Assembly: GCA_946479615.1 (NCBI GenBank)
Contig: CAMLGR010000016.1
Coordinates: forward strand, 1 to 46,997
DNA from: an uncultured Bacteroidota bacterium
Lineage (GTDB): Bacteria > Bacteroidota > Bacteroidia > Chitinophagales > Chitinophagaceae
Length of the DNA stretch: 46,997 nucleotides
Reading direction: 5' to 3'
Both the position numbers and the translations under genes were made by a program. This document shows positions 1 through 8,069 of the stretch, in pieces. The notes under the pieces are model-generated. The model had not been told where the DNA came from. It was given only the letters and a program-made list of their open reading frames with translations, and did no database searches. Each line of letters opens with the position of its first letter. The stretch's first letter is position 1.

Positions 1-1
1 A

Positions 2-427
2 TTTGATACGCCCCGTGTTATGGCAATACGCCTTTTGCGTGGAAAAGGATTGTTACTGGCCTGTGTATTATTGCTAGAAGGAATCGGTCTTTTATTTTTT
101 GCGCAGGCAGGCTCATTGGGTCTTGCTATTGTATCCATGTTGTCCTTCGCCTTATTTCTTAAGATGGCTAATGGGGCTACCTATGGCATCGTTCCTTTTA
201 TTAATGAAAAAAACAATGGATTGATCAGCGGTATTGTAGGTGCCGGTGGCAATGCAGGCGGTATGCTTTTCGGTTTCTTATTTAAAAGCAGAAGCATCAC
301 TTACATCGATGCGTTTCATTATATCGGTATGATTGTGATCGGGGTTTCAGTAATTATTCTCATTACAAAATTCGCCAGATCCGGGCCGAAAGAACAGTTG
401 AAGACAAAACTGGAACCGGCACTATGA
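2..427 (+). CDS. NarK/NNP-family nitrate/nitrite transporter, C-terminal part (cut by window edge)
   Basis: This is the last 142 residues of a major facilitator superfamily transporter; the reading frame is open to the left edge, so the start lies outside. The segment contains several hydrophobic membrane helices. Its motif GATYGIVPF, followed by ISGIVGAGGNAGG, matches the glycine-rich nitrate signature of the nitrate/nitrite porter branch. It would import nitrate (or exchange nitrate and nitrite) across the inner membrane. The nitrate reductase gene starts 24 nt downstream on the same strand, so the two very likely share an operon. The first in-frame ATG inside the window (position 20) falls within conserved transporter sequence and is not the start. 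Confidence 0.9.
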   Translation, partial: FDTPRVMAIRLLRGKGLLLACVLLLEGIGLLFFAQAGSLGLAIVSMLSFALFLKMANGATYGIVPFINEKNNGLISGIVGAGGNAGGMLFGFLFKSRSITYIDAFHYIGMIVIGVSVIILITKFARSGPKEQLKTKLEPAL

Positions 428-451
428 CTATGAAAATTTTTTTTCCGGAAC

Positions 452-3400
452 ATGAATCATCAAACGTATAAAACAACCTGTTGCTATTGTGGCGTTGGCT
501 GCGGTATCATAGCCAGCCGCGATAAGCAGGGGCGTTTGCAGATAGAAGGTGATAAGGATCACCCGGTGAACAGGGGTATGTTATGCAGCAAGGGAATGAA
601 CCTGCATTATACTGTAAATGATACCAGTGAAAGATTGTTGTATCCTGAAATGCGGTATTCAAAAGATCAGCCAAGACAAAGGGTTTCCTGGGACACGGCC
701 CTGGAGCGTACCGCGGCCGTCTTTACAGCATTGATCAAAAAATATGGTCCTGATTCAGTGGCTTTCTATGCATCGGGACAATGCCTCACAGAAGAATATT
801 ATGTCGTCAACAAACTCGTCAAGGGCTTTCTTGGTACCAACAATATCGATACCAATAGCCGGTTGTGCATGAGCAGTGCGGTCGCAGCATATAAAATGAG
901 TTTGGGGGAAGATAGTGTGCCGGTAAGTTATGATGACCTCGAACTGGCTGATGTGATCTTTGTGGCCGGCGCCAATCCTGCCTGGTGTCATCCTATTTTA
1001 TGGAGACGGGTAGAAGCAGCGCGCGAAAAAAATCCTGCAATTAAAATCATTGTCAGCGATCCGCGGAAGACACAAACCTGTTCCCTTGCAGACCTGCACC
1101 TGCAGATTAATCCCGGCACAGATGTGACCCTTCATCATGCCATCGGCCGTTGCCTCATTGAAGAAGGAGATATCGATATCGATTTTATAAAAGATCATAC
1201 AGAAGGATTTGAAAAATACCGGCAGGCTGTATTTGAAAGAACCATCCCTGAAGCGGCTGTTATTTGTGGAATTGAAGAGTGTGATATCCGCCTGGCTGCT
1301 TCTTTTATCGGATCGGCCAAAGGGTTCATCAGTATGTGGACGATGGGATTGAACCAAAGCGTGATCGGCGTTAATAAAAATTTATCATTGATCAATCTTA
1401 ATCTGATCACCGGGCATATAGGCAAGCCCGGCAGTGGTCCTTTATCATTAACAGGTCAGCCTAATGCCATGGGCGGAAGAGAGGTCGGTGGTCTCGCCAA
1501 CCTGTTGCCTGCACATAGAAATTTAGCAGACGATAATCACCGTGCAGAAGTAGAAAAGTTCTGGGATATCATACCGGGGAAGATTTCACCGAAAGCAGGC
1601 CTTACAGCAACGGAAATGTTTGACGCCCTGAATGACGGCAGGTTAAAAGCTGTCTGGATCCTTTGCACCAATCCGTTGATCAGTTTACCGGATGTGCGCG
1701 TTGCAGAACAAGGATTGAAAAAAGCAAAGTTTGTAGTGGTGCAGGAAGTGAGCACAAAAGCAGAAACCCTGCGCTATGCAGATGTTGTATTACCCGCTGC
1801 TTCCTGGACGGAAAAGGAAGGAACAATGACCAATGCAGAACGCCGGATCAGTCATCTTAATACAATCATGCAGGCGCCGGGAGAAGCATTGGCCGATGCC
1901 GAAATCATTTGCCGCTTTGCGCAGAAAATGAACTTCCCGGGATTCGATTTTAAAAACCCGGCAGCGATCTATGCAGAACACGCGGCTCTTACAGAAGGTA
2001 CCAATATCGATGTCAGCGGTCTGAATTATAATATCCTGGATAAGAAGGGCACCATACAATGGCCCTACACAAAAGAAATGGCGATGCAATTGCGAAGTCA
2101 TGGTACCAAACGATTATTTGCCAATAAGAAATTTTATACAACATCCCAAAAAGCGATCATCCATTCTTTCCCCGATAATAATGAATCTGAAAGACCGAAT
2201 GATAATTTTCCTTTGATACTTACTACGGGCCGTATCCGCGACCAATGGCATACGATGAGTAAAACCGGCCGGGTAAATAAATTAAAACAACATATCAGTG
2301 AAGCATTTTTAGAAATACACCCTGCTGATGCAGCAGAAAGAAATATTGAAGAGAATACCCTGGTGGAAATTTTTAATGAAAGAGGTAATGTAAGGGTAAA
2401 AGCAAAATTGACCGATGCTATTAAAAAAGGAGTGGTATTTCTTCCTATGCATTGGGGCAAAGTGCTCAACAGCGATCTTAACCGGGCGAATAATCTTACC
2501 AATAATCTTGTCGATCCGCAAAGCAAGGAACCTGATTTCAAATTTTCGGCGGTGCAGGTATGGCCCTATACAAGAAAAGGCCGGAAAATCATTGTTATTG
2601 GAGCAGGCGCCGGTGCCTGCGGGTTTGTCAAAACCCATCGTGCTATAAATACCAGCGACGAGATAGATATATTCAGTAAAGAAAGTTTTCCTTTTTACAA
2701 CCGTGTATTGCTGCCTGATTATATAAGTGGCGTATTACCCTGGCATAACCTGGTAAAAATGAGTGATGCAGAGGAAAATGAATACAGGATCAGGTTGCAC
2801 AGGGGTATCAGCATTGAAAACATCAACCGGAAAAAAAAGCAGGTAACGGATAGCGCCGGCCAGGTGCATCAGTATGATATTTTAATAATGGCTACCGGTA
2901 GCCGTGCTGCATTGTTGCGTGATACACCTCCAATAAACGGCATATTCACGATGCGCAGCCGCACCGATGCGGATGAGTTTAAAAAACATATCGATCCTTC
3001 TGCGGGTAAAGTAGTGATTATTGGAGGTGGGTTATTAGGCATTGAACTCGCAGCTTCGTTGCGCGAGATAAATGTTGAGATCATTGTCATCCAACGCAGC
3101 TCCCGCTTAATGGACAGACAATTGGATACGCTGGGCAGCCAGTTATTGCAGGAAGAACTGGCCGATCGCGGAGTGGATATTTATTTCAATGATGAGATCG
3201 AACGTTTTATTGGTGACAGGGTAATAAGCGGAGTTCGTCTTAAAAGCGGGGTAATGATCAATTGCCAGGCGATCGTGATGGCTATAGGAACTGTGCCTAA
3301 TATTGAAATCGCCAGGCAAGCCGGTGTCGAATGTAAAAGAGGTGTAGTGGTGGATGAATACCTGCAGACAAATGATCCTTCTGTTTTCGCCATCGGTGAG

Positions 3401-3985
3401 ATCGCAGAATTCAAAGGATTTTTATATGGAATTACAGCAGCTGCGGAACAGCAGGCAGAGATCGTATCCCGTTATATCAACGGGGATATTTCAAAATATT
3501 ATGAAGGTTCGTTGCTGATGAACATTTTAAAATTGCACGGAACCGATCTCTGCTCGCTGGGTATTGTAGAACGGCCGGATGATCCGGCTTATGAAGAAGT
3601 TGTTTTTATCGACCGGTCGAAACGGTATTATAAAAAATGTATTATTCATAACGACAGGCTGATCGGTGCTATACTGATTGGCGATAAAAGCGAATTCCTG
3701 GAATTTCGCAACCTGATCGAGAATAAAATTGAGTTAAGTGAAAAACGATTACAGCTTCTCCGGTCAGGCAAGACCGCTGAACCTGTCATCGGCAAACTCG
3801 TTTGCAGTTGTAACAATGTAGGAGAAGGTAATCTTATCAATAAAATTAAAGAGGGATGTAAGGATCATTTGCAACTCTGTCAGCTCACCGGTGCGGGCAT
3901 GGGTTGTGGCAGTTGCCGTCCCGAAGTAAAAGCCATCCTGGAAAAAAACAATCATCCGGTCAGAACTGATTTACTAACAGTATGA
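452..3985 (+). CDS. Assimilatory nitrate reductase: molybdopterin catalytic subunit fused to FAD/NAD(P)H reductase and BFD-like [2Fe-2S] domain
   Basis: This 1177-residue protein reduces nitrate to nitrite in the cytoplasm. The N-terminal part is a NasC/NarB-type molybdopterin oxidoreductase. It has a [4Fe-4S] site (C10/C13/C17/C45), a probable molybdenum ligand C139 in RLCMSS, and a C-terminal molydopterin dinucleotide-binding domain to about residue 700. From about residue 712 it continues as a NasB/NirB-like flavoprotein with two dinucleotide-binding glycine motifs (VIGAGAGACG near 715 and VIIGGGLLGIE near 855). It ends in a BFD-like [2Fe-2S] site, C1118-x-C1120 and C1152-x2-C1155. These parts are usually separate subunits, so here NADH oxidation, electron transfer and nitrate reduction sit on one chain. 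The next gene starts 4 nt after the stop. The enzyme needs Mo-bisMGD, which fits the neighbouring mobA. Confidence 0.93.
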   Translation: MNHQTYKTTCCYCGVGCGIIASRDKQGRLQIEGDKDHPVNRGMLCSKGMNLHYTVNDTSERLLYPEMRYSKDQPRQRVSWDTALERTAAVFTALIKKYGPDSVAFYASGQCLTEEYYVVNKLVKGFLGTNNIDTNSRLCMSSAVAAYKMSLGEDSVPVSYDDLELADVIFVAGANPAWCHPILWRRVEAAREKNPAIKIIVSDPRKTQTCSLADLHLQINPGTDVTLHHAIGRCLIEEGDIDIDFIKDHTEGFEKYRQAVFERTIPEAAVICGIEECDIRLAASFIGSAKGFISMWTMGLNQSVIGVNKNLSLINLNLITGHIGKPGSGPLSLTGQPNAMGGREVGGLANLLPAHRNLADDNHRAEVEKFWDIIPGKISPKAGLTATEMFDALNDGRLKAVWILCTNPLISLPDVRVAEQGLKKAKFVVVQEVSTKAETLRYADVVLPAASWTEKEGTMTNAERRISHLNTIMQAPGEALADAEIICRFAQKMNFPGFDFKNPAAIYAEHAALTEGTNIDVSGLNYNILDKKGTIQWPYTKEMAMQLRSHGTKRLFANKKFYTTSQKAIIHSFPDNNESERPNDNFPLILTTGRIRDQWHTMSKTGRVNKLKQHISEAFLEIHPADAAERNIEENTLVEIFNERGNVRVKAKLTDAIKKGVVFLPMHWGKVLNSDLNRANNLTNNLVDPQSKEPDFKFSAVQVWPYTRKGRKIIVIGAGAGACGFVKTHRAINTSDEIDIFSKESFPFYNRVLLPDYISGVLPWHNLVKMSDAEENEYRIRLHRGISIENINRKKKQVTDSAGQVHQYDILIMATGSRAALLRDTPPINGIFTMRSRTDADEFKKHIDPSAGKVVIIGGGLLGIELAASLREINVEIIVIQRSSRLMDRQLDTLGSQLLQEELADRGVDIYFNDEIERFIGDRVISGVRLKSGVMINCQAIVMAIGTVPNIEIARQAGVECKRGVVVDEYLQTNDPSVFAIGEIAEFKGFLYGITAAAEQQAEIVSRYINGDISKYYEGSLLMNILKLHGTDLCSLGIVERPDDPAYEEVVFIDRSKRYYKKCIIHNDRLIGAILIGDKSEFLEFRNLIENKIELSEKRLQLLRSGKTAEPVIGKLVCSCNNVGEGNLINKIKEGCKDHLQLCQLTGAGMGCGSCRPEVKAILEKNNHPVRTDLLTV

Positions 3986-3989
3986 AAAT

Positions 3990-4511
3990 ATGCAAATGAA
4001 ACATCAACCCGCAGCTTCTCCCTTCAAAGGATTAAAGGATATTGAATATTTTAAATTCGAGGAAGACTTCATTGAAAAAAATGTGCGTTGTATACCTATG
4101 ATCGTCCGGTTTAAAATGGATGAGGCTGCTATTAAATTAAAACTCGCTGAATGGAGCCGGTTTAGTGTGGAAGAAAGGATAGAACTGGCGGTAAGACCAT
4201 GCTCCACTCCGGCAGAAGTAGCGGGGTATAAGGATTACCTGGCCGATCTGATCATTAAGGCCACCGGCAAAGAAGCCACCCTGATGGAAGTAAATAAAAA
4301 TCCTCTTTGGGCAATCATCGATGCTATTCCCGGAATAATAAATGAACAAGCCGCCAATTCAGGGATTGACATACCCGTCAGCAAATGGGCCGCGCTGACG
4401 GATCTTCAACGGTTTGCTTTAGTGAAACTTAGTAAAGAAGGTCATGAGAATAAAAACTTTTCCAAAGCCCTTCATGAATTTGATCTGCATAATAGAAAAA
4501 GCCATCATTGA
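3990..4511 (+). CDS. Nitrate reductase-associated protein (Nitr_red_assoc family)
   Basis: This 173-residue protein resembles the small conserved family found next to assimilatory nitrate reductases in cyanobacteria and other bacteria. The N-terminal half contains FKFEEDFIEKNVRCIPMIVR and WSRFSVEERIEL, which look characteristic of the family. The biochemical role of the family is not established; assistance to reductase assembly or activity is inferred from its constant company. No signal peptide or membrane segment is seen, so it is probably cytoplasmic. It starts 4 nt after the nitrate reductase stop and its own stop overlaps the next start by 4 nt, so it is translationally coupled within the operon. 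Confidence 0.82.
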   Translation: MQMKHQPAASPFKGLKDIEYFKFEEDFIEKNVRCIPMIVRFKMDEAAIKLKLAEWSRFSVEERIELAVRPCSTPAEVAGYKDYLADLIIKATGKEATLMEVNKNPLWAIIDAIPGIINEQAANSGIDIPVSKWAALTDLQRFALVKLSKEGHENKNFSKALHEFDLHNRKSHH

Positions 4512-6001
4512 AAGATACCTGTGTCATAAAAATTAATTTTCCCGGGGGCATTATTTCTCCCGGTGATCTGTATAATATACTGGTCGCCGCTACTGACGCC
4601 GGTGCCATTCAGGTGAGTTTTGGTCTTCGCCAGCAATTAATAATGGAGGTAGCGCCCGAATCGATCGCTGCCTGTATCGGCGAATTAAAAAAGCTTGGTG
4701 TGTTCAGTGAACAGGATAAGGATGATTATCCCAATATCATTAGTTCATACCCGGCACAGGAAGTATTTATTACCAATACATGGTTAAGTGAAGGAGTATA
4801 CAAGGATATTTTTGACGGGATAGATGCGCCACCCCGTTTGAAAATAAATATTTCCGACAGCAACCAGAGTTTTACTCCCATACTTACAGGTAATATCAAT
4901 TGGGTAGCTGCTGCTGCTGCTCCGCATTTCTGGCATTTGTTTGTACGCTTCCCCAAAACGAATATCATTTGTGAATGGACACAGCTTGTCTATACGAATG
5001 ATGTGCCGCGTATCTCCAAAGAAATAGAACGTTGTATTCTTCAGCATCCCGACCGGTTTGTCGGGAATAATATGGCGATCGGTAAAGATTTGTTTGATCT
5101 GCTGGACATCAATAATTATATTATCAAACCTGCTGAACAACCAGCGATATTGCCCTCATTCAATCTGCCTTATTATGAAGGGTTGAACAGGTATAATAAT
5201 AAATACTGGCTTGGTATTTACCGGCGCGATGAACTATTTAGTATAGAATTTCTGAAAGATCTTTGTCTTTTGTGTTTGGATACCCGCATTGGCCAGGTAT
5301 GTTCAACTCCCTGGAAGACGATCATTGTAAAAGGAATTGAAGAGAAAGACAAACAAAAGTGGAACGAATTGCTGGAAAGACACCGTGTCAATGTAAGACA
5401 TGCCGCCAATGAATTGAATTTCCAGGTAGAGGATAATTGCCGGGCCGGGCTGGCCATTAAAAATCATCTTGTTAAAGCATTGAGCAATGATGATACCAGG
5501 ACATTCGGTATTTGTATCGGCATTAAAACCAGGACCAGGAGCGAAGTGTTCAGCAGCATACTTGTCAGGCGAAGGCCGCTGATCAGTATTTTCGGGTGGG
5601 GGCTATTTCATGTGTACGATATTCTCTGTGCCCGCGATTTTAATCCGAATGAACGTACAGGTTCAGTATTCAGCCGCAATAATCCCCGGTTCTTATTGGC
5701 GGAACAATTGCGAAGAGCTGTATGGACATTTTATACGTACCGGAGAAACGTGGGAGAGAAATCTGGAAAAAAATATTCAGTTAAAAAACAGGAAGAGGCA
5801 AAACCTGCTGTTGAATATGTAAAACAATGCAGCCATTGCCTGAGCATTTATGATCCACTGTTTGGTGAGCCGGTCAGCGGTATTGCAGCCGGAACCCTGT
5901 TTGAACATCTGCCGGCTGATTACACCTGCCAGTTATGTGAAGCACCGAAAGAAGATTTCACTACGATAAAGAAGGAAAGCCTGGGGTTACAACCCGTTTA
6001 A
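4508..6001 (+). CDS. Nitrite/sulfite-reductase-like half-domain protein with C-terminal rubredoxin domain
   Basis: This is a 497-residue protein with a TTG start that overlaps the preceding stop (TTGA). The first part resembles the ferredoxin-like and adjoining domains of siroheme nitrite/sulfite reductases: a GAIQVSFGLRQQLIMEV stretch near residues 33-50 and CSTPWKTIIVKGI near 262. The C-x5-C and C-x3-C pair that binds [4Fe-4S]-siroheme in those enzymes is not visible, so it may not be catalytic. The C-terminal 60 residues carry a rubredoxin iron site, C441-x2-C444 and C474-x2-C477. It probably acts as an electron carrier or docking partner for nitrate or nitrite reduction (inference from operon position). 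The 3' end overlaps the convergent mobA by 15 nt. No upstream ATG would add conserved sequence. Confidence 0.78.
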   Translation: MKDTCVIKINFPGGIISPGDLYNILVAATDAGAIQVSFGLRQQLIMEVAPESIAACIGELKKLGVFSEQDKDDYPNIISSYPAQEVFITNTWLSEGVYKDIFDGIDAPPRLKINISDSNQSFTPILTGNINWVAAAAAPHFWHLFVRFPKTNIICEWTQLVYTNDVPRISKEIERCILQHPDRFVGNNMAIGKDLFDLLDINNYIIKPAEQPAILPSFNLPYYEGLNRYNNKYWLGIYRRDELFSIEFLKDLCLLCLDTRIGQVCSTPWKTIIVKGIEEKDKQKWNELLERHRVNVRHAANELNFQVEDNCRAGLAIKNHLVKALSNDDTRTFGICIGIKTRTRSEVFSSILVRRRPLISIFGWGLFHVYDILCARDFNPNERTGSVFSRNNPRFLLAEQLRRAVWTFYTYRRNVGEKSGKKYSVKKQEEAKPAVEYVKQCSHCLSIYDPLFGEPVSGIAAGTLFEHLPADYTCQLCEAPKEDFTTIKKESLGLQPV

Positions 6002-6571
6002 TTCAGCATGCGCATTGAAATTGCGGAAATATTTTTTATTCTCTTCAGGGATTGCCGTGGTAAAGGTATCCAGGTGATCAAGCATGAATTTCATACTGTG
6101 TTTGTATAATTGATCTGCTTCATATAGCTTGAAAATGCGGGCCAGTGCTGTGGCTTTATAAATTCCGCAAAGTGGTTCGGGTTCATTATCATTCTTAAAA
6201 ACAAATGCATCCGGGCCTGCATAGTTAACGCTGATTTGTAAAAGTTCCCGGAGAACAAAAGATTCCATCAATGGCATATCGCAGGCGAGAATAAAAAGAT
6301 CCTGTGTGGGTTCGTCCAGGTGGGCACTCATCACACCACACAAAGGTCCGCGGATATCCAACGACTGGTAATCGGGAATAAGATCAGCCGGGGAAAAGTG
6401 AGAAGAATAGGCGGTGAATTGTTCTTTGTTTACCGATATTTTTACGCGGAGGCCAAGCGAAACAAGTTTGTCTTTCGCAAGATAGGCCCAGCTTTGCGAA
6501 TGTTGTTTCAGTAAACCTTTGTCAGCCCCCATTCTCGAACTTTTGCCGCCGCAAAGAACAACACCAAGCAT
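5987..6571 (-). CDS. mobA: Molybdenum cofactor guanylyltransferase MobA
   Basis: The 194-residue protein has the nucleotidyltransferase signature LCGGKSSRMGADKGLL at residues 6-21 (GTP and metal binding) and an ACDMPLM motif near residue 98 that carries a metal-binding aspartate. MobA transfers GMP from GTP to molybdopterin to make the MGD cofactor, which the adjacent nitrate reductase requires in its bis form. Length fits the family (about 190-200). It is convergent with the nitrate operon and overlaps its last 15 nt, so it has its own promoter on the right side. The start chosen is the ATG directly before the conserved beta strand LGVVLCGG. Confidence 0.92.
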   Translation of the reverse strand: MLGVVLCGGKSSRMGADKGLLKQHSQSWAYLAKDKLVSLGLRVKISVNKEQFTAYSSHFSPADLIPDYQSLDIRGPLCGVMSAHLDEPTQDLFILACDMPLMESFVLRELLQISVNYAGPDAFVFKNDNEPEPLCGIYKATALARIFKLYEADQLYKHSMKFMLDHLDTFTTAIPEENKKYFRNFNAHAELNGL

Positions 6572-6606
6572 AGTTGATTTTTAATGTTCATTCAATATAT
6601 AAGAAT

Positions 6607-6709
6607 CAATAGAACACGGATAGAAGTGGATGGACGGATATTAAGCGGATTTCTATAGTATATGAATCTTATTTTCATCTGTTCATCCACTTCTATCCGT
6701 GTTCTATTG
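6607..6709. repeat. Perfect 26-bp inverted repeat with 51-nt spacer
   Basis: The left arm 6607-6632 (beginning CAATAGAACACGGATAG) is exactly complementary to the right arm 6684-6709, and the spacer 6633-6683 is AT-rich. It lies between two minus-strand genes, downstream of the SelT-like gene and upstream of mobA. RNA from either strand could fold into a long hairpin, so it may serve as a terminator or mRNA-stabilising structure. It may also be one copy of a dispersed intergenic repeat; only a genome-wide search could decide. Confidence 0.85.
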
Positions 6710-6713
6710 TATT

Positions 6714-7004
6714 TCATTGATGATGCGGCCTTGTATCTGCATGACCCAGGCTTTTGCCGGGAGCTACCACATCGCGAACAAGTTGTTTGAGTTCTTTGAT
6801 CTCGGGGAAACCACCGTATTCTTTCCTGTCAAATATTTTTTTTCCGTTGATACTGATATGGAAATCACCATTGACCTCGCTGGGTTGAAGACTTATCGCT
6901 TTCAGGTCACTGTCAAATGTGGTGAGTAATTCCTGGGCCATATAAGCAGCGCGGAGAAGCCAATGACATTTAGGACAATATTCGATGATAATGGTTGGTT
7001 TCAT
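6714..7004 (-). CDS. SelT/SelW/SelH (Rdx) family redox protein
   Basis: A 96-residue protein with the thioredoxin-like redox motif C10-P-K-C13 directly after the first beta strand (IIIEYCPKCHWLLRA), the hallmark of the Rdx family. In bacterial members the selenocysteine is replaced by cysteine, as here. The C-terminal half contains GDFHISING and the FPEIKELKQLVRD helix typical of the fold. Function in bacteria is unproven; a thiol-disulfide role is inferred. The reading frame extends upstream to 7055, but the ATG at 7004 gives the normal family N-terminus (MKPTIIIEYC). No signal peptide, so cytoplasmic. Confidence 0.85.
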   Translation of the reverse strand: MKPTIIIEYCPKCHWLLRAAYMAQELLTTFDSDLKAISLQPSEVNGDFHISINGKKIFDRKEYGGFPEIKELKQLVRDVVAPGKSLGHADTRPHHQ

Positions 7005-7095
7005 GGAATAAATGTACAGGTTTTTAGGAGATCCCGGGCTATGATATCCACTCAAACTGCCTGTACTATTTCCCGGAATCGTTGTAATTTCAGGT

Positions 7096-7932
7096 ATGCC
7101 TCATATCAGCCAACTATTTATTTACCCGGTTAAATCATTGGGGGGAATCAGTCTCACTTCCACACAATTGACCGACCGCGGATTTCAGCACGACCGGCGC
7201 TGGATGCTGGTCGATGCACATAACCGTTTCTTTACCCAGCGTGAATACCCGCAGATGGCCTTGTTGCAAACAGCAATAGGTGAAAGTGGAGTTGTGATCA
7301 CACATAAAGATCATCCGAAAGAAAGCGTAATCATTCCTTTTACATCAGCAGCAAGGGAAAAGGTAATTGTGAATGTATGGGACGATTGGTGCGAAGCCAT
7401 TGTCGTCGATCCATTGCTCAATGAATGGTTCAGCGATAAATTGAGAATGGATTGCCAATTGGTACACATGCCTGAAGAAACACGCCGCAAAGTGGACCGC
7501 AGCTTTGCGCTTCATGAAAATGACATCACTGCTTTCTCCGATGGATATCCTTTATTGGTGATTGGTCAATCTTCCCTTGACGATCTGAACAGCCGGCTGG
7601 AAATACCTTTACCCATGAACCGGTTCCGCCCCAATATCGTTCTTGCCGGAACAGCGCCTTATGAAGAAGATGAAATGCAGGAATTCAGTATCGGCGGCAT
7701 CCGTTTTTATGGAGTTAAACTATCTGCCCGTTGTGTGATGACGACGATCAACCAGGATTCGCTGGAAAAAGGGAAAGAACCTCTAAAAACATTACATACA
7801 TACCGGATGGCGAACAATAAGGTATACTTCGGCCAGAATGTATTACATGCTGCAACCGGGAAACTTACTATAGGGGATGAGGTAAAGATCATCAACCGGA
7901 AAAACCGTGCAGTATTTGTAAACCAAGTTTAA
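7096..7932 (+). CDS. MOSC domain-containing protein (YcbX-like)
   Basis: This 278-residue protein has an N-terminal MOSC beta-barrel domain (residues 1-120, with ISQLFIYPVKSLGGI and DRGFQHDRRWMLVD) and a MOSC domain with the conserved cysteine C213 in SARCVMTTINQD. MOSC proteins carry sulfur to molybdenum enzymes or act with the molybdenum cofactor; E. coli YcbX detoxifies N-hydroxylated bases. The C-terminal ferredoxin domain of YcbX is absent, so electrons would come from another protein. Its place beside mobA and nitrate reductase fits a molybdenum-cofactor role, but the substrate cannot be read from the sequence. Confidence 0.88.
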   Translation: MPHISQLFIYPVKSLGGISLTSTQLTDRGFQHDRRWMLVDAHNRFFTQREYPQMALLQTAIGESGVVITHKDHPKESVIIPFTSAAREKVIVNVWDDWCEAIVVDPLLNEWFSDKLRMDCQLVHMPEETRRKVDRSFALHENDITAFSDGYPLLVIGQSSLDDLNSRLEIPLPMNRFRPNIVLAGTAPYEEDEMQEFSIGGIRFYGVKLSARCVMTTINQDSLEKGKEPLKTLHTYRMANNKVYFGQNVLHAATGKLTIGDEVKIINRKNRAVFVNQV

Positions 7933-8002
7933 AATCAATTATTCCGGGCTCAATAGCACCGCTAAAACTACGCATAACATTAACGGGTGTTAGTTAAATA
8001 GC

Positions 8003-8037
8003 AGTCTACCAAAAAAGTAGGAAAATCAGTACATTTG
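8003..8037 (+). promoter_or_regulatory. Promoter of the heme operon with degenerate copy of the shared palindrome (site 1)
   Basis: A -7 box TACATTTG is at 8030-8037. Upstream, 8003-8023 reads AGTCTAC, seven bases, then GTAGGAA: a perfect left half and a partial right half of the palindrome seen at five other promoters in this window. Its centre lies 17 nt before the -7 box rather than 24, so it is the least certain copy. A change in occupancy would alter supply of 5-aminolevulinate and hence siroheme. Confidence 0.55.
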
Positions 8038-8055
8038 TAACTGGGTTTTTGAAAA

Positions 8056-8063
8056 AAGGAGGG
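8056..8063 (+). promoter_or_regulatory. Strong Shine-Dalgarno site that fixes the start of 5-aminolevulinate synthase
   Basis: AAGGAGGG ends 6 nt before the ATG at 8070. Strong sites like this are uncommon in Bacteroidota. It would lie inside the coding region if the upstream TTG at 8049 were used, so ATG 8070 is the preferred start. Confidence 0.75.
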
Positions 8064-8069
8064 CCTGAT

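Noticed and set aside
2134..2541. 135-codon ORF on the minus strand inside the nitrate reductase gene
   Set aside because: It lies wholly antisense to a highly conserved molybdopterin domain and its translation shows no recognisable domain.
7933..8002. tRNA or small RNA gene in the gap before the heme operon
   Set aside because: No cloverleaf or strong stem could be found; the gap is explained by a promoter.
8049..8069. TTG start of 5-aminolevulinate synthase at 8049
   Set aside because: A strong Shine-Dalgarno site at 8056-8063 would lie inside that extension; ATG 8070 fits family length.
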